Below are positions 10,709 through 21,791 of a stretch of DNA of 64,000 nucleotides, piece by piece. Numbering within the stretch: position 1 is the stretch's first letter; every line of letters starts with the position of its first letter. A program made the position numbers and the translations under genes. Under the pieces are notes generated by a model. It made no database searches and was not told the DNA's origin. It worked only from the letters and a program-made list of their open reading frames with translations. Source of the DNA: Artocarpus heterophyllus (taxonomy: Eukaryota > Streptophyta > Magnoliopsida > Rosales > Moraceae); NCBI GenBank assembly GCA_025403435.1, contig CM046340.1, forward strand, positions 13,646,091 through 13,710,090, written 5' to 3'.

Positions 10709-11107
10709 ATGTTGGTTCAACAAGACCACTACAAAAAATACAACAATAAATTTTCTGACCACTTTTCAGACACCAAAACACAAAAACTCAGATTCTCCAA
10801 ACGGGTCTTCTCCTTCTGCAACATCATCAAAATCTCCCCCATTTCCATCCTTGCCCTCACCATCCCTACTCTCTTCTTCTTCCACCACTCCACCGCAACC
10901 AATGACTCTTCTCCCTTTTCTTCTACTTTAAATCCCACCAGATTGAAGCTAGCCATCAAGAATTCGAAGACCCCATCGAATTGGTGCCTCAAAGGTGTGA
11001 TCTTTTTCATGCCTCTTCTTTATCTTATTGAAATTTCATGCCTCTGTATGCGTCTTTCAACTCAAAGCACCTTAACTAGTAGTCCTGCCATGGCAGCAAA
11101 GAACTGA
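10709..11107 (+). CDS. Hypothetical open frame inside the Mutator-like element
   Basis: 132 codons from ATG to TGA. The N-terminal half is basic and Ser-rich, followed by a hydrophobic stretch (about residues 43-58, ISPISILALTIPTLFFF) that looks like a signal-anchor. This layout resembles the N-terminus of a Golgi type II membrane protein such as a glycosyltransferase, but no catalytic domain follows. Its position between long inverted repeats suggests a captured gene fragment. The family is not recognised and expression is doubtful. Confidence 0.25.
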   Translation: MLVQQDHYKKYNNKFSDHFSDTKTQKLRFSKRVFSFCNIIKISPISILALTIPTLFFFHHSTATNDSSPFSSTLNPTRLKLAIKNSKTPSNWCLKGVIFFMPLLYLIEISCLCMRLSTQSTLTSSPAMAAKN

Positions 11108-11297
11108 GACCAATAAAACCATAGTCTAGCCTAGCCTCTCTAGGTGCTGAGGTCCACGCTTATCATAAAAGCACCATCGTTGAATGGCGAAAAACAAAGT
11201 GACAAAGAGAAAGAGAGAATCAATGGACATGGTCGACGACTCAAGACGAACTTGGAATGAGTTAAAAAAGATTGAGTCAGGATTTGTTTGGATTATG

Positions 11298-11334
11298 AAG
11301 AAGAAGAAGAAGAAGAAGAAGAAGAAGAAGAAGA
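11298..11334. repeat. (GAA)n microsatellite
   Basis: About 12 GAA units inside the Mutator-like element. Confidence 0.9.
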
Positions 11335-12692
11335 CTGATATAGATTGAGAAAGTGATAAGGAGAAATTTGCCGGCGCTCGGTTGAGGGAATGGGGAAATG
11401 GGGGCATGTATACCTGTGCTGGGGTGTAAGATTTCTTTCTTAGATTGGAGTGAAATTTGATCACAACGCAACAGATTTGGATTGGTTTTTTTTAAAATAT
11501 TTTTTTTGGTTTTTGGTTTTTTAATCACTAAAAATTTTGGTCAACTATATAAAAGGATAATTTTATATTTCCGTATTTCAAAAAGGCTCCAAGGTATAAA
11601 AATAAGATTTTCTCAAAGATCGAGGTATCAATATTAAATATTCCAAAATATGGGATACTAAATGCATATTTCAATATAACACAAGGTATTAATTTAAAAT
11701 TTAAAACTCTCGTAGCTATTTCTCGTCTAGAATATTATCCATATGAAAGTAACTTTATAATGTCGCTTCGTACGTGATTGAAAAGTTTAATTATGATATG
11801 ATAGTTTACCAGGATTGTGGTACTTGGGAAGAATAATATTAAAAGGTTTTTGTGTTTGGCCCTCTGAATTACAAGTTAATTCTTGAATTGTTAATTAAAA
11901 AACAAGTAGCAAATTTAATAAATTGTTTTAAAGCACTCCCACACTAAAAGAAGAAGGGCTTTTAGCGACGACAAAATCAAAAACTCATCGCTACAAATGT
12001 CATCACTAACATGATGTTGCTAAGCAATGACTTTCTGATGTCACTAAAAATTAGCCATGATATGTTGTTGTTAAAAGTTTTTTATGAGAGACGATATTTT
12101 TAAATTTTTGTCATCACTAAAAGTTTTAATTTTTTGAATATTTGAATTTGAATTATTAGTTGTAGCAATGATTTGTCGTTGCTAATGATTTTAAGACAAT
12201 AAACATGCCATCACTAAAAGTTTATTGTTTTTATTGTAACTTTTAGGGACTACAAATCTCAAAAAATATATTTTTCAATAGAATTATTTATTGTTTATGA
12301 TAAAAAATTTATTTTGTAGGATTTGTTCTTTTTATTTAATTAATTAATTATGTTAAAGACTAAATTAATAATTGAATATAAATAACTAAATTTCTGTTAA
12401 TTGCAATAACCAAATACAAATAAACTTAAAACAAATTCAAATATCATAATACATACAATGCACATAATCATAATACATAGTGTCTAATCTCCTTAGCTCT
12501 ATGCATCATCTTCTTCTTCATCATCTTCTGCAAGAGTAGCAAACTTGGAGGTGGTGTACGCACAACAAAGTTAAGGCCAGAATCAAGTCACCACATTGTT
12601 GTAGCCATCTATATGCTTGCGTTATATATTTGTGTAAGCCATTACTGAACGGCTAGCGAAAGTTGTGTGTATGTGCTTTGGGATAACTATTA

Positions 12693-12809
12693 TCAGATAG
12701 ACAAAGAACTAGAAATAATGTGCTGTATACTAAGTGTTGGACTTATTTCTTTACGCGCTCCTCTACATGAGCCAAACACCTGCTCCATGATCCCCTTTTC
12801 CTCCACGAA
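12693..12809 (-). pseudogene. CACTA ORF2 C-terminal fragment (left of inserted LTR)
   Basis: The minus strand reads FVEEKGIMEQVFGSCRGARK and continues to TGA at 12693-12695. It aligns with EEVILEHVLGRHRGHKSG in the larger CACTA element (about 44030-44085) and with the C-terminal region of plant Ptta/En/Spm second-ORF proteins. It is cut at 12809 by the solo LTR at 12815-14665 and continues, in the same frame once the insert and one AGGGG copy are ignored, into 14666-14722. Confidence 0.7.
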
Positions 12810-12814
12810 AGGGG

Positions 12815-14665
12815 TGTTGAAAAAATAGTACGCAGCAAAAATTTTAAAATTTGTATACTAGAGTATTTTTTAAAACATAAGTTTGACATGCTATATGCAT
12901 AAATTAACCAAATCTTACTAACTTCGTGTGTCAAAGAGCTTTTGCAATTGATGAAGAGAAGGGCATTTTAAAAGAGCCTCAACCAATTGGTCTTCTTTGT
13001 TATTTTCTATCCACGATCAGAGGCATGTGGGTGCACATTATATAGCTCTTCTCCAGTGACTCTCCTTCTAACCGATTGAGAAATACCAAGAACTATTGTT
13101 CATGATTTATGAATAATAGCTCTTCAGACTAGAGTGCTCACTCTTGATTTCTCAATCGATCTAAATAACTTATGAGTTTCACTCCTTATTTATAGAGGTT
13201 GGACCCTAGGGTTAGTCATTATCAGATAAGGCCTCAAAAATTCGAATCTAGATCAATATATGATTAAATCGCATAAAAACACGTGATTAAATTATCATTT
13301 GGTCTGTAGGCCGAACTTACGATAAATGATCCCTGTGAATCTTTTACTTTTCACCCGAGATTCTTTGGATAAAGTATTAGTTTTAATTCAAATAACCTAA
13401 TAGAAAAGTTATTTGATTAAAAAAACTATATCTAGATAATCTATAGGAAAATAAATATTCCCTATATTTTAACAAGTTTATCTTGAATTAATTTTTCACA
13501 AAATTAATTCAACCGATAAATAGACATGAATTATCTAATCCTATCGAATTTAAGCCAATCTAATAATTTAACATAAGTAATCAATTTATTAGAAAAGCAC
13601 GTTGTATCGTTACAGGTTTTATTATGAGCTAGCAAAGGGGACCTGATAGACCTATATAGTTCAAGCTCTCGATAATTATAAAACCCAATATCCTAGATAT
13701 ACATTTCATAATTATAAACTCTCACGCTACTCCACTAAAAGCTTAGAGCTACACTCTCGAACTATATAGAATTACGAAGCCTGAATAGCTAAGTCTTTAT
13801 GACATATCATCATGTATCGTATCTCTATAGGATATCCATAATCGGCTTAAGGATAAATTCTATTTTACCTTTGTGATTATTTTTCTTTTACGTTCCATTA
13901 TCTCACTATCGAAAAACTTACCATCTAAAGACAGTATACCATTCGGTTACACCTATGTATCCAAATGGTTGAACTCTCTAGTTTTCTAATTACAGGATGA
14001 CGCATATAAAAGGATATCATCGACTTCTAAAGAGGAGATCTAGATTCCGTATATATGAATAATAGGTCTACGCTATCAAGAGTCATGTCTCTAACGTACC
14101 GACATGTGTACCAACATAAATTGTGGATGTCACCCTTTGATACATTAAAAGACATAAGTCAGGACAACGGGCCCACTATTCATCTTAGGATTAAGATACA
14201 GCACATACGGTTGTCTAAAGTGAATTGATTTACCAAGACAAAATTATTAATCCAAATCAATTACACTTTATGTCCCGATCCAATACATCATCACCGATGA
14301 CAATGCACCAATGTCGCGGAGTCCACCTCCGACGGCCAAGATAAACCATCTCCCATTAGGGATACAAACAATATAACAGTCTTTACATGAATAAAGCACC
14401 CAACTGTATTCCCTTAATTGCAGATCTTATGATTTAGACCATCACTTTTAGAATCATGTCTTCCATATAATCTGTCCATCATATGCCTGATTCTAAAGGT
14501 ATAGATCGACAGTCTAAGACTTTTGTTTGCTTATCATACATTCAACAAACATGAACGTAAAGTGGACAACAATTTGGTATATAAATGATAAATAAACTCT
14601 TTATTGATAAAAATGTTTTCAAAAACATATTACATTTTTACTCCTTAAGGCATACAATTCTAACA
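12815..14665. mobile_element. Solo LTR (1,851 bp), probably Ty1/copia type
   Basis: It begins TGTTGAAAAA and ends TTCTAACA, giving TG...CA ends with short inverted termini. It is flanked by identical 5-bp duplications AGGGG (12810-12814 and 14666-14670). No coding sequence or second LTR is present, so it is best explained as a solo LTR left by recombination. It interrupts the ORF2 remnant of the host CACTA element. The superfamily is inferred from the TGTT...AACA termini only. Confidence 0.85.
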
Positions 14666-14722
14666 AGGGGTAGACAAGCTTCCAGTAGACTGTGCAAGTT
14701 GAGTTTGCCTTTCCTCAACCAT
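14666..14722 (-). pseudogene. CACTA ORF2 fragment (right of inserted LTR)
   Basis: The minus strand reads MVEERQTQLAQSTGSLSTP, homologous to MMEQERQTPMTQSASSLTT in the 8.1-kb CACTA element (near 43964-44020). It is the upstream half of the frame that resumes at 12809. Confidence 0.7.
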
Positions 14723-14813
14723 CTGAGTCTAGAATTAAAATAAGATAAAGGAATGAGTTAAAATTTCAAACTAAAGAATAACATGGCATACCTTCTTGTG
14801 CCTATGTTAGGTA

Positions 14814-15091
14814 TAGAGATGTCAATTTAGCCCACCCGGCCCATACAGAACAAAAAGAAAAAATTAGGCTATCCTTCTTAATGAAAAAGGAGGCCTAACC
14901 TCCCAAAACTTGCATGGGCCTAAGGCTGGGCTAGGTTACCTGAATTTTTATAAGGGAATATTAAAAAATAAAAAAATATTAAATCTGGTAGGCCCTCTTC
15001 TAGTTTGGGCCTAAATCTTTGGCCCAATCTAGCCTAGAAAGAAATGGGCTATGGGCCAGCCTGTTTGGCCCTACCCAAATTAACATCACTA
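14814..15091. mobile_element. hAT-type MITE (278 bp)
   Basis: The ends TAGAGATGTCAATTT and, reverse-complemented, TAGTGATGTTAATTT form the terminal inverted repeat. Flanking 8-mers GTTAGGTA (14806-14813) and GTTAGGCA (15092-15099) differ by one base, fitting the 8-bp duplication of hAT elements. The interior is rich in GGCCCA/TGGGCC words and has no coding frame. Confidence 0.8.
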
Positions 15092-15099
15092 GTTAGGCA

Positions 15100-16310
15100 T
15101 AAGATGATTGCGCCTGATAGCTTGACCACTTAGAGCTTGCATGATGCGTTACATTTGTCACCGACTTGGCCTATATAATAAAAGAAAAAAAATAGTGTTA
15201 GTGTTAGTGTTAGGACATAAGAAAAAAAATGTTTGAAATATTTTTAGTAGTGACTATTATATTTAATAAGTACTTATTAAATAAATAATATTTTTAAATA
15301 TTATTGACTATTAGGCATGACTTGATATCCATTAAATATTATGACCTTAAATATCTTTAATTCTTAATTACTTAATATGGAACTTAAAAAGTCAAAGTTT
15401 AATTTTTTAATTATTTAATTTATACATCCTACTTATTAATATAAACATCCTAATTAATCTAACTATAATAGCGATATCCAAATCTCAATAATAGTAAATT
15501 GATTATATTAGTACAAAAATATCTCATTACCAACATAACATTATGCATATTCAAACTCATATATCAACCAAACTTTTTAATCATTTATCATCATCATAAT
15601 TATCACAAATTAAAAAATATAAACAAATTCATTCTAATAAACAATTATCTAAACATGTTAATTATTCATCATCATCATCATAATCATCATAAATAAAAGA
15701 AATATAAACAAATTAATTCTAAGCAACAATTACCCAAACCTTTTGATTTTAATCAACAATGCAAATTATAAAAAAATAAATAAAACACATATGTTTACAT
15801 GTTACAATAAAAATTCATAGAGTTTTCAAAACACCATTCCGGTTCACACACTAACCACACATTACTCGTTATCATAATCATCTTCACCATAATCATTATC
15901 ATCGTTATTTTTTTCCTTATGAACAAAAGATTTTAAGAAAAAAATAACTAAATAAACCAAACTTACCACAAACCACCATTGAAATGTGGTAACTAAGAGA
16001 GAGGAAGGACGATGGCAAATAGCGGTAGTGGAGGGTAGACTTCTAGGGAGGCATGGGTGGAGGAGTTTTGCTCACTTGAATTTTAAGAAGGAGAGAAGGG
16101 AATGGGTTTTGGGTGGATTTTGGTCACTTTGGGAACTAAATGGGGGCGTTTGGTAGGTAAGGAAGGGAAGGGGTGGTAGGCGGTGCTCAAAGTGGAGAGG
16201 GGGAAAGACAAAGAGATATGGGAAGGAGGAGCTCGAGGCGCTAGTTGTCATTCCTAAAAGTCCATCTGTTGTTGCCATTTGTCAAAAAGATGACGTCATT
16301 TTATTAAAAA
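15100..16310. other. AT-rich interior of the CACTA element
   Basis: Low-complexity AT-rich DNA with (CAT)n near 15667-15690. A GA-rich block lies at 16000-16280. No coding gene is recognised. Confidence 0.5.
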
Positions 16311-16685
16311 AAAGAGAAACCCTTAAAACTTTTAGCGACAACATATGTCACCATTAAATGTTTTTCAAACATTTCTGGAAAATTTCAATTTGACTTCGTC
16401 GTCACTAAAAGTTTTGAGAATTTGCCAAAATTATCATTCTCCCACTAAATTGTAGCCAAAAATTTCCCCTAAGCTCATGTCATTGGTAAAATTCTTCCAA
16501 AATTTCTATTTTGTTACTAAATTTTTCCTTTAGAAAAGAAATTCCTTTTAAGACTCAAGTCATCATTAAAAAGTGGATCATACCATCAAAAATTACAAAT
16601 GTGGTCTAAAAGTTTTAGCGACAACGTACCATTGCTCAAAAGTAATTTTTAGCGACAACATATAAAGAAAGTTTTTCTTATAGTG

Positions 16686-17074
16686 GACCAATCGATAAAA
16701 GATGCTAGAATTTTGAAGGATACCTTCATACATGTCACATAACGTGCTCACTTATTATGGTGAAGTTTTAGTCTTTACTTTTAAACAATCTCACATGAGA
16801 ATTTCTCACGTTACGCTCTCCCCCAATCTCCTCAATGTTTTTCTAATTTGTCTGCTTCTCTTTCTCTCAATCTCCCGCCACTCCACCGCCAACCCTCTCC
16901 ATCTCTCCCTTCCTCTCCTTCTCTAATCTTCACTGCCTCTTTCTTCAACATGATGTGATCTCCTCTGTAAACTGCCTATCAACCACTAAGCGATGGTACT
17001 ATCTCGTCCTAAGCTACTATGGTTCTTCCAGAATGTGTTTCTTTGATCAATCATTATAAAAATTAATCAATATT
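16686..17074. other. Short spacer
   Basis: No gene or element end is recognised. A 64-codon open frame near 16732 is probably fortuitous. Confidence 0.5.
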
Positions 17075-19206
17075 TGTCACGCCCCAAGGTATGGGAGGTG
17101 ACGTGGCGGAATAATTAGGTTAATTAAGTCAAATTTTAATTAAAACATGAATTAAAGAATTTAATTTAATTATGAAAAACATAACAATTTAAAACTTTTT
17201 AAAATGATTATTATTATAATAAAATAGACAGGTGAAAAATAAAAAATAAAATAAAGAAAAGGAAGTACGAGTTAGGTCCCACAGAGCCCATAACTTGTGC
17301 ACACATATAGTAATGATATAAATTAAATTACAACCATAGTCCAATATAGAAAAAGAAGTTAGAATAATACATGCCTTTTTTAAATTATACAAATAACCTA
17401 CTCAGGGTCTTCTACTGCTTGCGAGTTTGGTCAGTGGAGTCTCCGTCGATCCTAAGCTAGATTCCACCTAGCGGGAAAGGGTTTAAAAACACATAAAAAG
17501 TGACCGAAAGGCTCTGTAGGACTATGCTTTAAAACATATAAATAATTTAAATATAAATCTTATCTTTCAAGAAAATAATTAGAAAACAAAATTAAATAGA
17601 TAAATTCCTTTAAATTAATCTTATCAAAATCAATTCGTCCAGAAAGTACCTTTTTATCTTTCTTGGGCAAACTATAATTATCACCATCATAGTGGCCCAA
17701 CTGGGTTTCGAGACCTGCCCCTAAGGTCACACTCTACACGACTTGATCTCTGAGTATGGCATCATGCCCATTTATACATTTCTTTAATTATTAAAATCCC
17801 ATTTTACCAAGTATATTCACTTACATTCATTATGCGGTTTATTATGAAAATCACCTCATTCTACTGTTTATGAAAATGACTAATAAAAACCTTTTTCAAT
17901 CAATCATTGAAAAATATTTTGAAAGAAATCATTTTGAGGCCAAAAATCATTTTAAAAAATTAGCTACCAAGGAAGGGGGTAGAAGTCATACCTCAATATC
18001 CGTGCCGATTCTAACACCATAGTTCCTATCCGCTATACGTTAGCTCCACGGAACCATGAACAACCTTAAATATAACTAAGTTTATCAGTTTCTAGCTTAA
18101 GATATCCTATGTTGCTAAATTATCCCATGGTGTCCTAGTGTGCCATTTAAGTCCATAAAATCATATTGCAAGATTAAAATCTCTATCAGGGTTTAAAACA
18201 GCAAAAACGGGTGAAAACAACAAATTTTTGCAAAGCCCGATTGGCCTGCCGGTTCCCCTAGTTCGGCCTACCAGCAAATTAAGACCGGCCTGGCGAACTA
18301 TTCCTAGGTTCAGCCTGCTGGACTCATGAATCCGGCCTGTCGAACTGTTAAGTTCTAGAATTTTTTAGAATTCGAACCTCGGCCTCCCCGAGCTCAAATC
18401 CTCATTGTTGACCTATTTTCTCAATTTCCAAGTATAGAAAACACTCATACATGATAAAGAACAAAATAGAACACCTTTAAATTGGTTTAAACAAGATTTG
18501 CATAGAAAAATTAAAGAAAATCCAAAAATAGAAGAATAGAGAGAAAATAGAAAAACTTGATCAAGTCCATTTTTCATCAAACCAAGTCTAGATTCTAAAT
18601 GTTTTGGGTTCCACTAACTTAGATTCAAGGTTTCCTAAGGTCAAAGAAGCTCAGATTTCAAAATGCAAAGAGAATAGAAAAATTTAGAAAAAGTTTGAAA
18701 TTTTAAAAGCTAACCTTGATTTAATCTTTGAATCGAGTTTGTGGTTGCTCAATCATGTCCCCAAGCTTCCAATTCAATGAAGGATTGAAGTTTGAACTCA
18801 AAAGTTTTTGAATTAAAAGAGAGAGAAGAGAGAAAGAGAGAGGCATTGAGTGAGAGAGACGAGAGAGTGAAAGAGTGATCTGAGAGAGAGAATGAGAGTG
18901 AGTGAAAGAGAGAGGGAGAGGAGAGATAAATAGAGGGGAGGAGAGAGTAGTTTTTAGAATGAAAACCATGTCCTGCACGTGATTTTCCAAAATGGGACGT
19001 GTTAGTTATTTGACAAATTATTTTATTTTAAAATTTAAAATAACAAATAAAATAATCAAAAGTAATTAAAAATGATCAAAATAATTAGAAATAACATTAA
19101 TTTAGAAATATCACAAAATAGTCAGATTAAGTTTAAAAATACATCATGGCATACTAATTCATTATTTTATACACTAATATCACTTAATTAATTTCAGGGT
19201 GTTACA
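17075..19206 (-). mobile_element. Solo LTR of the gypsy chromovirus family (2,132 bp)
   Basis: TGTCACGCCCC...GGTGTTACA, bounded by the 5-bp duplication ATATT (17070-17074 and 19207-19211). It aligns along its length with the LTRs of the complete element at 21792-30901. Shared landmarks are the 'AGCGAAAGGCTC'-like block, 'GGTTTCG(A/G)GACCTGCC', 'TATACGTTAGCTCC', the CGGCCTGCCG array (about 18240-18360), and the GA-rich block near 18810-18950. It is the most diverged of the copies. The strand given is the sense strand of the family. Confidence 0.93.
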
Positions 19207-19970
19207 ATATTAGACCATAATTTTTTTATATTTGTATGGAATTCATGATTGGAAGTTTTTATTTATTTATTTATTTATTTTTATGTTTGTGGTTGTATTG
19301 GATTTGCTGTTGTTGTGTTTTGCTGTTTTTGTTTTGTTAGTTAGGTTGGATTTGCTATTTTGGTTAATTGGTATATGTTTATATATGTGATGAGACTATA
19401 AAAGTGTACATTTTTTAAGATTTAAATCATTTGTTTACGCTTTTATTTCTCATTAAATCCTCTAATTAATAGCATTTTGTGTTAATAAGTATTTTTATGT
19501 CTTGGTATGAAAATATGTTTAAAAATACGTTTTTAGTGTGTTTTTATGTTTTAAGTAATTGTTGGAGTCATTTTGGTGTGATAAATAAATGTCTAGTCTG
19601 TAAATAGTCAAAATCATAAAAGTAATGCGGTTATTTTATTTTGAGTTTTAGTGTGTTTGGTAGTGTGTTTTAAGTTTATAAATATGCCTTATTATATTTT
19701 TAGTAATTTTTAAAAATATTTCCAAGTCATAAAAATTATATCTGTACTCAACCACAAGAGATTGGAAATTTTAGGAGTTTTTATCTATTTTTATGTGTTT
19801 TATTGTAAAATAAATATTTTTAATAAATATTATGTTTGTAAAATAATAATATTAGTGTGTTTGTGATTTTTAGATTTGAAATCTGGAGAAAAAACGGCAC
19901 CAAAATAGATAAAATCGGACATCAAATACATCAAAAAGATAAAGGAAATTCAAATTTAAATTAAATGGGA

Positions 19971-20111
19971 CACGTGGCATCATGAGAACCGTTCGATCAC
20001 CTGCCAAATCAATCTCAGCCGTCCGAGGAAGAGACGCGTGTCAACGCGTCATTCGATGCATCAACGAAATCTCAAAGTGTGATCCACGTGTTGGGATATG
20101 ATTGGCACGTG
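19971..20111 (+). promoter_or_regulatory. Cluster of three G-boxes (CACGTG)
   Basis: CACGTG at 19971-19976, 20085-20090 and 20106-20111, upstream of a TATA box at 20485. G-boxes are bound by plant bZIP and bHLH factors. Here they most likely belong to an LTR promoter. Confidence 0.45.
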
Positions 20112-20484
20112 CTTTACACCCGCAGACAAAGCTGAGCGTGTCCCAGAGGGTGCAGCAAGTGTGTCCGATCGAGTGCGGTCGTGTCCACATGCATCCGTTC
20201 TCTGAACCGTTAGATCTGAATACTTTGACTCATCCATCGGCTTTAAATCTTCGTCCCACCTGGCCCAATTTGCGAGCGTCTGACAGCCGTTGGATCGTGC
20301 GATTAACGACCATGATCAGTCCGTTTAAGTGTTGCCGTGTACCACGAGGCAGAGAATCTCAAAGACAGATTTGCACTCTCACGAACACGGATCAGCATGA
20401 AAGAAGAAGGAAATAATTCAAAATCGTCAACTTTCAACAGGAAATGACATTAATTATAAGTGGACGTTTGCAAAACTAATTCGC

Positions 20485-20492
20485 TATAAATA
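20485..20492 (+). promoter_or_regulatory. TATA box of the LTR-like remnant
   Basis: TATAAATA in the context CGCTATAAATACCGAGGCA, at the boundary between a GC-richer upstream block and T-rich downstream DNA. Confidence 0.5.
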
Positions 20493-21791
20493 CCGAGGCA
20501 TTTGCCTCAGTTGAGAGAGCCTCCTTGCAGCATGAAAATGCTATTGTAATAATTATAGTCTAGTTTTTATTTTAGCTTTCAGTCTAGTTTCTTGTAAAAT
20601 ATTTTCTAGTTTATGTTGTAAAAATTATGCTTAATAATATCAATAGTACTTTATTAATTATGTCTTTCTAAATTTCTTTTTAGCTGAGGGGAGAGGGGGA
20701 AATTCTGGCAAAATTCTCTTAAATATGTTTTATTTTTCTTAGTTTTCTAAGTTGTTGTAATGCCAAAATATTCTCTTAGAAAACCTAGAATTTCAATATT
20801 TTCTTAGCTAGAACTCTGCCAAAATTACGGTTCTGATTTATTGATGACATAGACTGGCACAGATAATGCTTGGGAGGACCTTGATTATTCGTAGACAGAG
20901 AATGGCTCGGTAAATGCTTAACTTACTATCTTGGTTGTTATTTTAGTTAAGTTATGTTGAAATGCTGCTTATTTATTAAGTTGTGTTTTTGCTGCATTAT
21001 AGACATGAAATGGCACAGTAAATGCTTGGTAAATCTTGATTTATTGTCGACATAGGATGGCATAGTGTATACTTAAACCAACTAATAAATAAAAAGAGAA
21101 ACTAAAATATATTAAAGATAATTGTCAGAACAGAACCTTTGAACCTCAACCCTGTTATTATTGTTGTTTTACTTCCTTAAATTGTCGTTATTATTGTTGT
21201 TACTCTGCTTAAATTATTATTTGTATTTCTTGTTATTAAAGTTTCAAATTATCAAAATTTAAAGATGAAAAATGTTGTAAGAAAATGTGTAAATATTGTA
21301 AATACATTATGTGAATAATAAATATTAATCCTCAAATTTTTCAGTTTAAATAAAAGGAAAAAGTTAATATAATACATGTACTGGAACTAAATAAATCCTT
21401 CCTTGTGGGTTCGACCTCGGATTCACCAAGAAAATATTATTTGAGACAACTTTATACTTGAAGTTAGTTTAAAATGCGTAAATAGACGCGAGACCCATAT
21501 GAATATGTGTTGTATACTTAATTTTTTTCTACATGATTTGAATTATAGATATACGTAGGAAGAATATATATGTGTAGTAGGATGATTTCTTTCTTTTCTT
21601 TTTTTTTGTAAATTTATGTATAATTAACAAATGTTAGATTGGAGTTAATTTACTCTTAAAAAAATAATAACCTATATAAAAAATTAGTTAACAAAAGCAT
21701 TAAAATATTGTAAAAATTTATTAGATTTAATTAAAGTTAATCTAATAATAATTAGTACTAAAACACTTATGTGTCAATGCAAATAAGTTTG

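Larger units (their letters stand above)
10432..11708. mobile_element. Mutator-like element with long terminal inverted repeats
   Basis: About 190 bp at the left (10432-10620) reappear as a diverged reverse complement at the right (about 11512-11708). Shared words include AAATTAATACC, TTGAGAAAATCTT and TATAGTTGAC. Long inverted repeats of this size are typical of MULEs. No transposase is seen between them. The interior holds an open frame of 132 codons and a (GAA)n tract. No convincing 8-11 bp target duplication was found, so the exact ends are uncertain. Confidence 0.65.
11942..16685 (-). mobile_element. Decayed non-autonomous CACTA element, with nested insertions
   Basis: The left end CACTAAAAGAAGAAGG and right end ...TTTTTCTTATAGTG (reverse complement CACTATAAGAAAAA) are matching CACTA termini. 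Both subterminal regions are rich in TTTTAGCGACAAC / GTCATCACTAA motifs in both orientations. Flanking triplets are CCA (left) and GAC (right), so no target duplication survives, or one end is slightly misplaced. Two reading-frame pieces on the minus strand match the ORF2 C-terminus of the 8.1-kb CACTA element in this window. Without the nested solo LTR and hAT MITE the element is about 2.6 kb. The transposase gene itself is missing. Confidence 0.7.
19400..21500 (+). mobile_element. Probable LTR remnant of another retrotransposon
   Basis: Noncoding DNA with an LTR-like plan: an AT-rich leading part, a GC-richer block at 19960-20420, a TATA box at 20485-20492, then T-rich sequence. It ends near TCCTTGTGGGTTCGACCTCG (about 21402), a phrase often met close to the 3' end of plant LTRs. 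Neither TG/CA ends nor a target duplication could be fixed. A short motif (GACAT..(A/G)ATGGCACAGTAAATGCTTG) recurs about four times at 20848-21075. Confidence 0.4.

Noticed and set aside
11126..11528. Minus-strand frames of 112 and 83 codons
   Set aside because: They are created by the (GAA)n tract and the inverted repeat of the Mutator-like element.
20102..20416. 104-codon plus-strand frame with a GC-rich composition
   Set aside because: It starts before the TATA box of the LTR-like remnant and has no recognisable domain. More likely upstream promoter sequence.
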